From NCBI GenBank assembly GCA_029565415.1, contig JAKQOH010000056.1, positions 1-31,548 on the forward strand: a stretch of DNA of 31,548 nt, written 5' to 3'. Made by a program: the position numbers and the translations under genes. Below are positions 1 through 8,141 of this stretch, in pieces. Numbering within the stretch: the stretch's first letter is position 1; each line of letters opens with the position of its first letter. Origin of the DNA: Candidatus Rifleibacteriota bacterium. GTDB taxonomy: Bacteria > Riflebacteria > Ozemobacteria > Ozemobacterales > Ozemobacteraceae. The notes beneath the pieces are model-generated. The model did no database searches. It had not been told where the DNA came from and saw only the letters and a list, made by a program, of their open reading frames with translations.

Positions 1-564
1 GTCGGCGCCGTGGCCGGCTGGATCGCCGAGATCGTCGCCAGCCCGCTGTTCATTCCCGCTCTCATCGTGATTGCCGCCGTTGTCGTCGGTGTCTACCTGT
101 ATCGCCGCCACAAGAAGAAGCAGCAGGCGGCCGGTGAGGTCCTGCCCAACAGCAGTGACATCCAGGTCACCCCGTCCGACTACGACATGAACCCGGTCGT
201 CCCGCCCATGAACCAGACCTCCGTCACGATCGGCGACCAGGATGCCGTCGTGATCCCGGGCACCGATGCCCAGGTGACCGCGGCACCGGTCACGGTGAAC
301 GAAACGACCACCGGCAACACGACCTCGACCGTTGCCCAGGAGCCGACGCCCACCACGACGACGACCACCACGACGACGACGACGACCTCGACCAGCACCT
401 CGGTCAAGGATGCCCACAACCGGTATATCGCGGCGTATAACAAATACACCCAGCTCGTGACCACCGCCGGCGGAACCACGGCCGAAGTGAAGGCCGCCCT
501 GGCTGAATACCGGACCGCCTACCAGGAATACATCCAGCTCAAGCAGACCGAAAACCAGAAGTAA
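1..564 (+). CDS. Membrane-anchored Thr-rich hypothetical protein (possibly 5'-partial)
   Basis: I do not recognise the family. The frame is open to the window edge; the first visible start is a GTG at 10 (184 aa), so the true start may lie upstream. From that GTG, residues about 10-31 form one hydrophobic segment, followed by a basic stop-transfer stretch (RRHKKKQ). Residues about 40-130 are a low-complexity Thr/Val/Pro region with 12 consecutive Thr and then alternating Ser/Thr. The last 50 residues (rich in Ala, Tyr, Gln and Glu) look helical, possibly a short coiled coil. The basic cluster after the TM suggests that the tail faces the cytoplasm, which is unusual for a Thr-rich stalk. If the protein is longer upstream, this could be a C-terminal anchor and tail. 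Its neighbours do not suggest a role. Confidence 0.6.
   Translation, partial: VGAVAGWIAEIVASPLFIPALIVIAAVVVGVYLYRRHKKKQQAAGEVLPNSSDIQVTPSDYDMNPVVPPMNQTSVTIGDQDAVVIPGTDAQVTAAPVTVNETTTGNTTSTVAQEPTPTTTTTTTTTTTTSTSTSVKDAHNRYIAAYNKYTQLVTTAGGTTAEVKAALAEYRTAYQEYIQLKQTENQK
352..402 (+). repeat. ACG/ACC trinucleotide repeat encoding poly-Thr
   Basis: Twelve consecutive Thr codons alternate only between ACC and ACG, followed by TCG/ACC/AGC/ACC/TCG. It lies in frame within the Thr-rich linker of the first gene. Such a low-complexity trinucleotide tract can change copy number by slippage without shifting the frame. Confidence 0.8.
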
Positions 565-592
565 CGAACTTCCCCCCTACACCAGATAAAAG

Positions 593-620
593 CCGGCGCC
601 CCGGATCTCCGGGGCGCCGG
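593..620. terminator. Strong GC hairpin between convergent genes
   Basis: A perfect 12-bp stem (593-604 with 609-620) has a 4-nt loop (605-608). On the minus strand it is followed by a CTTTTAT tract, making it a good intrinsic terminator for the rsmD operon. On the plus strand it sits 29 bases after the stop of the first gene and is followed by a weaker TTCGTCTT stretch. Use in both directions is likely. Confidence 0.8.
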
Positions 621-637
621 TTCGTCTTCGGCGGCAA

Positions 638-1213
638 TCAGGTCGGGACTTGCGGTGCGGCGGTGGGGCGCAGCCGGAAAAAAGTGAGAACCGTGTCTCC
701 GAACAACCGCTCGTCGGTCAGTTCGAGGGCGGGTTTCTTGTCCAGGCCCAGATCGTCCTTCTTCTGGCGCTCGATGATGAAGATCGTCCGTTCATGGAAC
801 ATCGGACAGACGGGCAGCTCGTTGAGAATCGGCTCGAGCAGCCCCTTCAGATAGGGCGGATCGATGCAGACGATGTCGAACGGCTCGAGCGGCCGGCCCC
901 GCAGGAACGAGAGGCAGTCCATCCGGAACGTGCGGCCGCGGTCGGCGAGCCGGGTCATCTCGAGATTCTCGCGAATCGCCGTGATGCAGTCGGTCGACAT
1001 GTCGACGAAGCCGGCAAACGCCGCGCCGCGCGAAAGCGCCTCGATGCCGAGGCTTCCCGAGCCGGCGAACAGATCGAGGAACCGACAGTCGGGAATCCAC
1101 GCGGCGAGAATCGAGAACAGCGAGCTTTTGACGCGGTCCATGGCAGGCCGGGTCTTGCCGCCTTTCGGCATCTTGAGCTGACGGCCCTTGGCCGAGCCGG
1201 AAATGACGCGCAT
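638..1213 (-). CDS. rsmD: 16S rRNA (guanine966-N2)-methyltransferase RsmD
   Basis: RsmD uses SAM to methylate N2 of G966 (E. coli numbering) in 16S rRNA during 30S assembly. The 191-aa protein opens with the typical MRVISGSAKGRQL and a TRP-x-x-D-R-V-K substrate-recognition stretch. It has the Rossmann SAM-binding motif at about 46-57 (DLFAGSGSLGIEA) and the N-methyltransferase catalytic motif DPPY at 118-121. Length matches the family (about 180-200 aa). The start is an ATG with GGAGG 9 nt upstream. Only 5 nt separate it from the recG stop, so it is the last gene of the HEAT-TPR/recG operon and ends at the hairpin at 593-620. Confidence 0.95.
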   Translation of the reverse strand: MRVISGSAKGRQLKMPKGGKTRPAMDRVKSSLFSILAAWIPDCRFLDLFAGSGSLGIEALSRGAAFAGFVDMSTDCITAIRENLEMTRLADRGRTFRMDCLSFLRGRPLEPFDIVCIDPPYLKGLLEPILNELPVCPMFHERTIFIIERQKKDDLGLDKKPALELTDERLFGDTVLTFFRLRPTAAPQVPT

Positions 1214-1218
1214 GAGAT

Positions 1219-3342
1219 TCAGCCTCCTTCGAGGAATGTTTCGAGCCGGTCCCCGAAACTCTCGCGCATCCGGTCGACGAACCAGTCACGCGTGGCGGGG
1301 GGCTCGGCGGTGAGAAGTTCCAGGGCGCGGCCCCGGGCTTTTTCGATCAGCTCGGGCGTCATGCGGTGCGAAAAAGCCGGGTGGGCGATTCCGCTCTGAC
1401 GCGTGCCGGCAAGATCACCGGGGCCGCGCAGCCGCAGATCCTCGGCGGCGAGCTCGAACCCGTCGCTCGTTTCGGCCACGAGCCGGAGCCGTTCGTTCGC
1501 CTCGCCGTCGGAGCTGATCAGCAGGCAACTCGACGGCCGGTCCCCGCGGCCGACCCGGCCGCGGAGCTGGTGCAGCTGGGAGAGCCCGAACCGTTCGGCG
1601 TTTTCGACGACCATCAGGGTGGCCCGGGGGGCGTCGACGCCGACTTCGATCACGGTCGTGGCGACCAGGACGTCCGTCCGGCCGGCATGGAATGCTTCCA
1701 TCGCCGCCTGGCGCCGGTCCGGGGCGAGATCCCCCGTCACCGCCGAGATGGCCGCTTCGGGCAGTGCTTCCTGGAGGTGGGCGAGCGCCTCCCGCACCGA
1801 GACGGCCGACAGCTTCTTCGAGGTCTCGATCAGCGGGCACACGTAGTACACCTGTTCGCGCCGGGAAACGGCGTCGCGGATCGCGGGCAGCGCCTCGGAC
1901 CGGGCGGTGACCAGCCGCGTGACGACGGGCTTGCGGCCCGGGGGCATCTCCCGGATCACGCTCACGTCGAGGTCGCCGTAAATCGTCAGCGACAGGGTGC
2001 GGGGAATCGGCGTCGCGGACATAAGCAGCAGATGCGGGGTTCGCGCGCCGGCCTTGGCCGTCAGGGCCCGGCGGTGCTCGACACCGAACCGCTGTTGCTC
2101 GTCGATCACGCAGAACGAGAGGCCGGGTACCTCGACGGCATCCTGGAACAGGGCGTGCGTGCCGAACAGATACCGGACCCGGCCTGCCGCGAGTCGGTCG
2201 AGCAGGGCTTTCCGGTCGACGGGCCGGAGACCGCCGGTCAGAAGGCCTGCCGCTTCGGCCGCATCGGGAAAGAACGCCCCGAACCTCTCCAGGTGCTGTC
2301 GTGCCAGGATCTCGGTCGGCGCCATGAAGGCACAGGCGGCCCCGGGCTCGTGGCGTTCGGCATGATGCCGCATGGCCAGAAACGCGACGAGCGTTTTTCC
2401 CGAACCGACATCGCCCTGAAGAAGAATATTGATCGGTATTGAATTTCCTGGATCGGCTTTCAGCCCCTCGAGAAGACGGCCGAGCACCTGCCGCTGGTCG
2501 CCGGTCAGCGGGAAGGGAAGGGGATACCCGGGCTCGGCGGGCGGAACGGGCTGCTCGGTGCGGGGATCCGGGCCGAGACGGCCGGTCACGCGGCGGCGGC
2601 GTTCCCAGACTCCCATCTGGAACAGCACCTGGTCGAAGAAGGCATTGGTGTACCGTGCCTGTTCGGCGATTGCCGGGGTGCGGGGCCAGTGGACGTCGAT
2701 CAGGGCGCGGCGCAGGCGGGGGAAGGGGCCGTGTTCGTCCAGGTCGGGGAAGCTGGCGGTCCAGTCGATCCCCGTCAGCACGCGCGCGATCAACTGACGG
2801 ATCAGGCGGGGCGAGAGCTTCGCCTCGGAAAAAGCCCGGCCGCCGGCGTAGACGGGGGTGAGCGCCCCCTGCACGGGCGGGGCTTCGGCGGCCTCCTCCC
2901 GTTCGTGCTCGGGATTGTCGAGGACGGGATCGCCCTTCATCTCGACCGCGACGCCATACAGAAAGTAGGAGGCGCCCGGAACGAGGGATTTGATGAGGTA
3001 GGGCTGGTTGAACCATCGGGCCCGCACCGTGCGGCTGCCGTCGTCGAATTCGGCCCAGACGATGGAGAGGCCGGCCCGGGGCCGACTGCCGCGCACCGTT
3101 TTCAGCACGGCGCAAAAAGGGCCTTGCGGCCGACGCTCCGGAACGAGGTCGGTGAGCCGGAGGAGGCGGGTGCGGTCCTCATACCGGCGCGGCTGGAGGC
3201 GCAGCAGATCCGCGATGGTGTGGAGCCCGGCGGCGCGCAGCGCCTCACCCCGCTTCGGGCCGATGCCGCGCAGGAGGTCGAGAGGGGTGGAGAGTGTCAG
3301 CCGGGGCCGGTCGGTGCCGGCTGCCGGGCGGGGTGGTGTCAT
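1219..3342 (-). CDS. recG: ATP-dependent DNA helicase RecG
   Basis: RecG remodels stalled replication forks and branch-migrates Holliday junctions. The 707-aa product has the N-terminal HhH-like/wedge region (LLRGIGPKRGEALRAAGLHT, near 23-42), an OB-type wedge, and then a superfamily 2 motor: Walker A GDVGSGKT (310-317), motif II DEQQ (414-417), SATPIPRTL (442-450), VIEVGVDAP (564-572) and QLRGRVGRG (592-600). Motif II is usually DEQH in RecG; here the last residue is Gln. The frame stays open upstream to 3747, but that would overlap the 61-aa gene, and the family N-terminus aligns with the ATG at 3342. The Shine-Dalgarno there is weak, so the start is less certain than the identity. Confidence 0.95.
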   Translation of the reverse strand: MTPPRPAAGTDRPRLTLSTPLDLLRGIGPKRGEALRAAGLHTIADLLRLQPRRYEDRTRLLRLTDLVPERRPQGPFCAVLKTVRGSRPRAGLSIVWAEFDDGSRTVRARWFNQPYLIKSLVPGASYFLYGVAVEMKGDPVLDNPEHEREEAAEAPPVQGALTPVYAGGRAFSEAKLSPRLIRQLIARVLTGIDWTASFPDLDEHGPFPRLRRALIDVHWPRTPAIAEQARYTNAFFDQVLFQMGVWERRRRVTGRLGPDPRTEQPVPPAEPGYPLPFPLTGDQRQVLGRLLEGLKADPGNSIPINILLQGDVGSGKTLVAFLAMRHHAERHEPGAACAFMAPTEILARQHLERFGAFFPDAAEAAGLLTGGLRPVDRKALLDRLAAGRVRYLFGTHALFQDAVEVPGLSFCVIDEQQRFGVEHRRALTAKAGARTPHLLLMSATPIPRTLSLTIYGDLDVSVIREMPPGRKPVVTRLVTARSEALPAIRDAVSRREQVYYVCPLIETSKKLSAVSVREALAHLQEALPEAAISAVTGDLAPDRRQAAMEAFHAGRTDVLVATTVIEVGVDAPRATLMVVENAERFGLSQLHQLRGRVGRGDRPSSCLLISSDGEANERLRLVAETSDGFELAAEDLRLRGPGDLAGTRQSGIAHPAFSHRMTPELIEKARGRALELLTAEPPATRDWFVDRMRESFGDRLETFLEGG

Positions 3343-3391
3343 GAGCGTTGAGGGGGCGGGCTCCGGCGCGTTGCCGGGAGCTCTCGCGTCA

Positions 3392-3577
3392 TCAGGGCCG
3401 CTGCTCGTAGAGCTGCTTGAGGACCATGAAGTCGCTTCCCATGTGGGCGAGTTCCCAGCCGTTCTTGCCCGCTTCGTCGAGCAGCGCGCCGAGCCTTTCG
3501 ATGAACTCGGGACCCTGGATCTCGCGGAGATCGTAGGTTTTATAGTTCCAGAAACGGTTTGCTTTGACGAGCGGCAT
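3392..3577 (-). CDS. DUF4177-like small protein
   Basis: This is a 61-aa protein with the pattern of the DUF4177 family: an N-terminal strand (NYKTYDLREI), a helix (LGALLDEAGKNGWEL) and a closing strand (FMVLKQ). The GWEL turn followed by a hydrophobic strand is characteristic. The function of the family is unknown. The ATG is preceded by GAAGGAGG at good spacing, which makes this a real gene rather than the extended recG N-terminus. It lies 19 nt downstream of the HEAT-TPR gene and 49 nt upstream of recG, in the same operon. Confidence 0.75.
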   Translation of the reverse strand: MPLVKANRFWNYKTYDLREIQGPEFIERLGALLDEAGKNGWELAHMGSDFMVLKQLYEQRP

Positions 3578-3596
3578 CGAAGCCTCCTTCGGTTGG

Positions 3597-5924
3597 TCAG
3601 GACTCGGACAGCGTGGATTTCACGAACAGATAACTCTGCATCAGCGTCTTCAGCGACTCGTCGGGGTTCGGCGACTGGGCGCAGGCCTTGAGGGTCGCGT
3701 CGAAGGCCTTGAAGGCTTCGTTCGACCGCGACGTCGCCTGGAGACAATAGGCCAGCATCAGGTTCGACTCGACGTCGAGCGGGGAGAGCGAGACCGCCCG
3801 GGACAGAACCTCGACGGCCTGGTCATACTGGCGGGCATGCAGATGGAGCATCGCGAGTTTCTGGAACAGCACGGGGTTGCGGGGGGACAGTTCGACGGCC
3901 CGGGTCAGCAACTGGATGCTCTCGGCGGTGCGGCCGCCGAACTGGAAGATCTGGGCGAGGATCAGATAGGCGCCCAACAGCTTCGGATACAGGCTGAGTG
4001 CCTTCACGAGGTGGTCGCGGGCCTTGGGAAAATCTTTCTGGAAGTAGGCGATCGTGCCCAGGTTGTAATGGGCCTTGACCAGGTTCGGCTGCTGGAGCAG
4101 CGCCTTCTCGTACAGCGGGGCCGCATCGACAAAGCTTTTCTGGATGTAATGCAGGTTCGCGAGGCCGAGGAGGGCCTTGAAATTCTCGGGCTGGGCCTCG
4201 AGAATCGACGTGTACAGCACCTGGGCCTGCTGATACTCCCGGGCATTCACGGCGTTGGCCGCCATCTCGAGCTCCTGCTCGAAGGTTTCGAGAGGGGCCG
4301 GCGGCGGTTCGGGGGCGGCTGGCGGCTCGGCCGGGGCGTCGGTCGGAGCTTTCTGGGCTGCCGAAACCGGGGGCGCCGCCGGCGGAAGGGGCTCGATGCC
4401 CGCGGCGTTCGCGGCCGGGGCGGCGGCCAGGGCCGCTTCTGCAGCCCCGGGTTCGAGCAGTTTCGCCACGAGGGCGTTGACTGCCGAGTTGAGCCGGGTG
4501 TCACCGCTGATCGCGGTTCCGATCTCGCCCAGGACATACATCGCCGACTGGCGATACCGGGCATCGGCGTGGCAGAGCATCTGATGCAGGTTGTCGAGGA
4601 CGGAATACTCGTTCCACGACCACAGGGCACGGATTGCGTTGCTCTTGATGCGGTTGTCCTCGTGGGCAAGAAGCCGCTTGAGCGCCGTGACGAGGCCGGG
4701 CGCCGGGGCCGATCCGCTCAGCTTCTGCATGGCTTCGATCGTGTTCGAGACGACGCGGCTGTCGGTGTCGCTCAGATACGGCATCAACTGCTCGCCGAAC
4801 GGGGCTGCCCCCGTCTCGCCAAGGCTGCTGATCAGGGTCGCGCGCACGATCGGATTTTCCTCGGAGGAAAGCCGCGGTGCGAGCAGATCGCCGATCGAAG
4901 CCGGGGCGCACCGCGCGATCGCCTGGACGACCTGGACGCGAACGTCGTAGTTCGGGTCGTCGAGCAGCGGCGTGAGCAGTTTCACGGCGTTGGCCGACTG
5001 GAGCTTCTTGAGCGCGTTCGCCGCGTTCCGGCGCACGTCGGGGTCGTCGTCTTTCAGGGCGTGGGCCAGCTTCGGAATGAAGCGCACGTCGTGGATCTCG
5101 CCCATCGCGTAGGCCGCCGAGGCGCGGTACAGCTTGTCGGCGTGGCTGAGCATGTGGGTCAGCGTGTCCGAAACATCGAAGTCGCCATATTTCCAGATCG
5201 CCTTGGCGACGTTCGCCCGCACGCGGTTGTTGGGGTCCTCGAGGTATGGTTGTATAATGCCTACGATAGAACTCGACTTGATCCCCTCGATCGCCTCGAT
5301 CGCATTCGCCCGCACGCGCGGGTCCTCGTCGCGCAGGGAGGCCTGGAAGATCGGCAGCATTCGCTCGTTCGACATCAGACCGAGCGCCATGATGATCGAG
5401 GCCCGGATGCGCGGGCTCTTCTCCTGGGCGAGAATGCGCTTCAACAGCGGAATCGAAAGGTGGTTGCGGATCTTCCCGAGCGCGTTGATCGCCGAGATGA
5501 TCGCCTCCTCCTCGAAGAAAATGCGCCCGGTGCCGCTCGATGTCGTGCCGCCCGACACGTTGGTGTCGGCATACTCGTTCAGCGACTCCATCAGGACGTT
5601 GAACGCCTCCTGATTCTTGATCATGCCCAGCGCCTGGGCGGCGTTGAACCGCACTTCCTGCTGGGAATCGTTCAAGGCCTGCACGAGCAGCGAGATGGCG
5701 CGGGTGCTCTCGATGTTGCCGAGGGCGAGCGCCATGAAATCCTGGATGTTGTCGCTCTCGAAGTTTTCGAGCAGGAACGCGGTCGCCTGCTCGCTCTTGA
5801 ACTTCGAAAGCGCGATGGCGGCTTCGCGGCGCTGGTGGTAATCGCCTGTGCGGAAGCCGGTGATCAGCCCGGCCAGGAGCGGCTGCAGCTTGGACAGAAG
5901 CTCGTCGACGGGGGAGTTCGGCAT
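3597..5924 (-). CDS. HEAT-repeat/TPR scaffold protein (paralog 1)
   Basis: The 775-aa soluble protein has no signal peptide or TM segment. Residues about 25-480 are tandem HEAT/armadillo-type helical pairs (repeated patterns such as DPRVRANAIEAI, NRVRANVAKAIWK, DPDVRRNAANALKKL). An Ala/Pro-rich linker follows (about 485-547), then about six TPR motifs to the end (for example KAHYNLGTIAYFQKDFPKAR). These are protein-interaction folds, and no catalytic motif is visible. It shares its HEAT-linker-TPR layout with the gene at 8138-10318, which is sandwiched between PilT ATPases. It starts 106 nt from, and divergent to, the first PilT gene. I infer a scaffold role in that system. It is also the first gene of the recG/rsmD operon. 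The start ATG has only a weak AGGA upstream. Confidence 0.85.
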   Translation of the reverse strand: MPNSPVDELLSKLQPLLAGLITGFRTGDYHQRREAAIALSKFKSEQATAFLLENFESDNIQDFMALALGNIESTRAISLLVQALNDSQQEVRFNAAQALGMIKNQEAFNVLMESLNEYADTNVSGGTTSSGTGRIFFEEEAIISAINALGKIRNHLSIPLLKRILAQEKSPRIRASIIMALGLMSNERMLPIFQASLRDEDPRVRANAIEAIEGIKSSSIVGIIQPYLEDPNNRVRANVAKAIWKYGDFDVSDTLTHMLSHADKLYRASAAYAMGEIHDVRFIPKLAHALKDDDPDVRRNAANALKKLQSANAVKLLTPLLDDPNYDVRVQVVQAIARCAPASIGDLLAPRLSSEENPIVRATLISSLGETGAAPFGEQLMPYLSDTDSRVVSNTIEAMQKLSGSAPAPGLVTALKRLLAHEDNRIKSNAIRALWSWNEYSVLDNLHQMLCHADARYRQSAMYVLGEIGTAISGDTRLNSAVNALVAKLLEPGAAEAALAAAPAANAAGIEPLPPAAPPVSAAQKAPTDAPAEPPAAPEPPPAPLETFEQELEMAANAVNAREYQQAQVLYTSILEAQPENFKALLGLANLHYIQKSFVDAAPLYEKALLQQPNLVKAHYNLGTIAYFQKDFPKARDHLVKALSLYPKLLGAYLILAQIFQFGGRTAESIQLLTRAVELSPRNPVLFQKLAMLHLHARQYDQAVEVLSRAVSLSPLDVESNLMLAYCLQATSRSNEAFKAFDATLKACAQSPNPDESLKTLMQSYLFVKSTLSES

Positions 5925-5969
5925 CGTCTGGTTCCTGAAATGCTGAGAGTGTGAAACGGACCAACCCGG

Positions 5970-5978
5970 AGTGTATCA
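5970..5978 (-). promoter_or_regulatory. Extended -10 promoter for the HEAT-TPR/recG/rsmD operon
   Basis: Read on the minus strand this is TG-A-TACACT, an extended -10 element. The position expected for -35 (5993-5998) reads TTCCCC, a poor match, as is common for extended -10 promoters. Transcription would start near 5963, giving a leader of about 40 nt before the ATG at 5924. Confidence 0.4.
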
Positions 5979-6014
5979 CGCCCGTTCCCGGGGGGGAAGT
6001 GCGGCGTGAACTCA

Positions 6015-6023
6015 TGGTATACT
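6015..6023 (+). promoter_or_regulatory. Extended -10 promoter placing PilT-1 on a leaderless mRNA
   Basis: TG-G-TATACT ends exactly 7 nt before the ATG at 6031, so initiation would fall on or next to the start codon. There is no Shine-Dalgarno sequence in the 25 nt before the ATG and no recognisable -35, consistent with an extended -10 promoter and leaderless translation. Confidence 0.45.
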
Positions 6024-6030
6024 TCCCGCC

Positions 6031-7098
6031 ATGAGCGGAACAACCCTCTATGAATTGCTGAAACTCACGTTCGAGCGCCACGGATCGGACCTGCATCTGA
6101 AAGCCGGCCAGGCGCCCGCGGTGCGTATCGACGGCATGATCGAGCACCTCGACCGGGGCCGCTTTTCCCGGAACGAGTTCGCCCGCCTCCTCGAGGCGAT
6201 CCTGACTCCCGAGCAGGCGCGGCAGTTCGACGAGACGAACGAGCTGGACTTCGCCTATGCCCTCGAGGGCATCTGCCGCTTCCGCGTGAACCTGTACCGC
6301 GACATCAACGGCCCCGGGGCCGTGTTCCGCGTCATTCCCTATCAGGTGATGAGCTTCGACGAGATCGGCCTGCCGATCGCGGCCCAGAAGCTGATCGAGC
6401 AGCCCAACGGCCTCATCCTCATCACCGGCCCGACCGGCGCCGGCAAGACCTCGACGCTCGCCAGCTACATCAGCTACGTGAACGCCCAGGCGCGCCGCCA
6501 CATCGTCACGATCGAGGACCCGATCGAATACCAGTTCGAAGACGGCCAGTCGATCGTCAACCAGCGCCAGGTTGGCAGCGACTGCCTCGGCTTCTACGAG
6601 GGGCTGCTGACGGTGCTGCGCCAGGATCCCGACATCGTCGTGGTCGGCGAGATGCGCGAGCCGAAGACGATCGCGCTCACCCTCGGAGCCGCCGAGACCG
6701 GCAAGCTCGTGCTCGCGACGCTGCACACGACTTCCGCCGTCCAGACCGCCGAGCGCATCGTGAACGTGTTCCCCGAGAACCAGCAGCGGCAGATCCTTCA
6801 CCAGCTCTCGACCGTGCTGCGCGGCGTCGTCTCCCAGACGCTGTTGCCCAAAACGGACGGGGGGCGGGTCGCCGCATTCGAGGTGCTGATCAACACCTCG
6901 GCGGTGCGCGCGCTGATCGGCGAGGGCAAGATCCACCTGATCCCCTCGTTTCTCGAGACCGGCTCGGAGTTCGGCATGACCACGATGGAAATGTCGCTCG
7001 CGGCGCTGGTCAAGCAGGGTAAGGTGCGCGCCGAGGAGGCGCTGATCGCGGCCCCCAACCCGGCGGCCCTTCGCAAGCTGATCGGCGGAAAGGATTGA
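6031..7098 (+). CDS. PilT/PilU-type twitching ATPase (paralog 1, canonical)
   Basis: This is a hexameric secretion-motor ATPase of the type IV pilus retraction family, acting at the cytoplasmic face of the inner membrane. Its 355 aa match PilT length (about 345). The N-terminal PAS-like domain carries SDLHLKAG (19-26). The ATPase core has Walker A GPTGAGKT (133-140), the Asp box IEDPIE (161-166), Walker B with GEMRE (206-210, catalytic Glu207) and the His box TLHTTSA (His232). The C-terminal AIRNLIRE signature of PilT is altered to AVRALIGE. All catalytic residues are present, so it should hydrolyse ATP. It is the first gene of the cluster and is followed after 5 nt by paralog 2. PilT and PilU are not separable here without a phylogeny. 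Confidence 0.93.
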   Translation: MSGTTLYELLKLTFERHGSDLHLKAGQAPAVRIDGMIEHLDRGRFSRNEFARLLEAILTPEQARQFDETNELDFAYALEGICRFRVNLYRDINGPGAVFRVIPYQVMSFDEIGLPIAAQKLIEQPNGLILITGPTGAGKTSTLASYISYVNAQARRHIVTIEDPIEYQFEDGQSIVNQRQVGSDCLGFYEGLLTVLRQDPDIVVVGEMREPKTIALTLGAAETGKLVLATLHTTSAVQTAERIVNVFPENQQRQILHQLSTVLRGVVSQTLLPKTDGGRVAAFEVLINTSAVRALIGEGKIHLIPSFLETGSEFGMTTMEMSLAALVKQGKVRAEEALIAAPNPAALRKLIGGKD

Positions 7099-7103
7099 CG
7101 GGA

Positions 7104-8141
7104 ATGCTGCGCATCCACACCTATTTCGATCTCGCCCTTTCCCGGAAAGCCTCGGATCTTCATCTGAAGGCGGGCAGCCCGCCCGTGCTCCGGATCGGCG
7201 GCCGGCTCGTCCCGCTTTCCGAGGAGCCCCTCGCCCACCAGGAGATGCCGAACCTGTTTTTGCCGCTGATGGACACGCGCCAGCAGGAGTCCCTGCGCAC
7301 CACGATGGAAGCGAACTTCATGATCGCGTATCGCGACAAGGTGCGGGTGCGCGGCTGTATCTACCGGCAGCGCGGCTGTCTTTCGGGCGCGTTCCGGTTC
7401 ATCCCGACCCGCGTGCCCAGCATCGACGGCCTGAAGCTGCCCGTAAAGCTCAAGGAAATGGCCCAGCGGCCGCGCGGCCTGTTCCTCGTCACCGGCCCGG
7501 CCAACTCCGGTAAGACCCACACGCTCGCGGCGATGGTCCACGAGATCAACAAAACCAGCTCCCGCCACATCATCACGATCGAGGACCCGATCGAGTTCGT
7601 GCACCAGCCGCGCCGCTCGCTGTTCACCCAGCGCGAGATCGGCTCGATGACCGCGAATTACCACTCGGCCCTGATGCATGCCCTTCGCGAAGACCCCGAT
7701 GTGATGCTGGTCGGCGAGATGCGCGACATCGACACGATCGAGATGGTGCTGACCGCCGCCGAAACCGGCCACCTCGTGCTCTCGACGCTTCACACCGTCG
7801 GCGCCGTCCAGACGATCGACCGCATCGTCAACGTGTTCCCGGGCCACCGGCACGACGAGATCCGCACCCAGCTCTCGCTTTCGCTGCTCGGCACCATCTC
7901 CCAGATCCTGATCCCGAGCCGGAACAAGAACGAGCGCGTCATGGCATACGAGCTGATGATCCTCAACTCCGCCATGCGCAATATGATCCGCGAGAAGAAG
8001 ACCAACCAGCTCCGCTCGGCCCTGATGCTCGCCCGCAAGGACGGCTGCGTCACGATGCGCGACAATCTCGCCGAGCTGATGCGCGACGAGCGGGTCGATG
8101 GCCGGCTTGTCAACGCCATCCTCAAGGAGATCGTGGAATGA
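7104..8141 (+). CDS. PilT/PilU-type twitching ATPase (paralog 2, canonical)
   Basis: This is a second intact PilT-family motor, 345 aa. Motifs are SDLHLKAG (17-24), Walker A GPANSGKT (131-138), Asp box IEDPIE (159-164), Walker B VGEMRD (203-208, Glu205) and His box TLHTVGA (His230). It keeps the retraction-ATPase signature as AMRNMIRE (290-297), closer to true PilT than paralog 1. An in-frame TTG at 7095 would overlap the previous stop. I chose the ATG at 7104 because the alignable family sequence starts there and CGGGA precedes it. Its end overlaps the HEAT-TPR start by ATGA, so the two are translationally coupled. Confidence 0.93.
   Translation: MLRIHTYFDLALSRKASDLHLKAGSPPVLRIGGRLVPLSEEPLAHQEMPNLFLPLMDTRQQESLRTTMEANFMIAYRDKVRVRGCIYRQRGCLSGAFRFIPTRVPSIDGLKLPVKLKEMAQRPRGLFLVTGPANSGKTHTLAAMVHEINKTSSRHIITIEDPIEFVHQPRRSLFTQREIGSMTANYHSALMHALREDPDVMLVGEMRDIDTIEMVLTAAETGHLVLSTLHTVGAVQTIDRIVNVFPGHRHDEIRTQLSLSLLGTISQILIPSRNKNERVMAYELMILNSAMRNMIREKKTNQLRSALMLARKDGCVTMRDNLAELMRDERVDGRLVNAILKEIVE

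Noticed and set aside
3343..3747. N-terminal extension of recG up to 3747
   Set aside because: The extension overlaps a 61-aa gene with a strong Shine-Dalgarno sequence and has no similarity to RecG.
3564..5954. A 796-codon open frame on the + strand opposite the HEAT-TPR gene
   Set aside because: Its translation is Arg/Gly/Leu-rich with no family resemblance, while the minus strand gives clear HEAT and TPR repeats. It is a by-product of GC-rich codon use.
4501..6936. An 811-codon minus-strand frame spanning the divergent promoter region and PilT-1
   Set aside because: It crosses two well-supported genes in another frame or strand, and its composition is that of an antisense shadow.
7095..7103. 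TTG start for PilT-2 at 7095
   Set aside because: It overlaps the stop codon of PilT-1 and adds only three residues; the ATG at 7104 fits the family N-terminus better.
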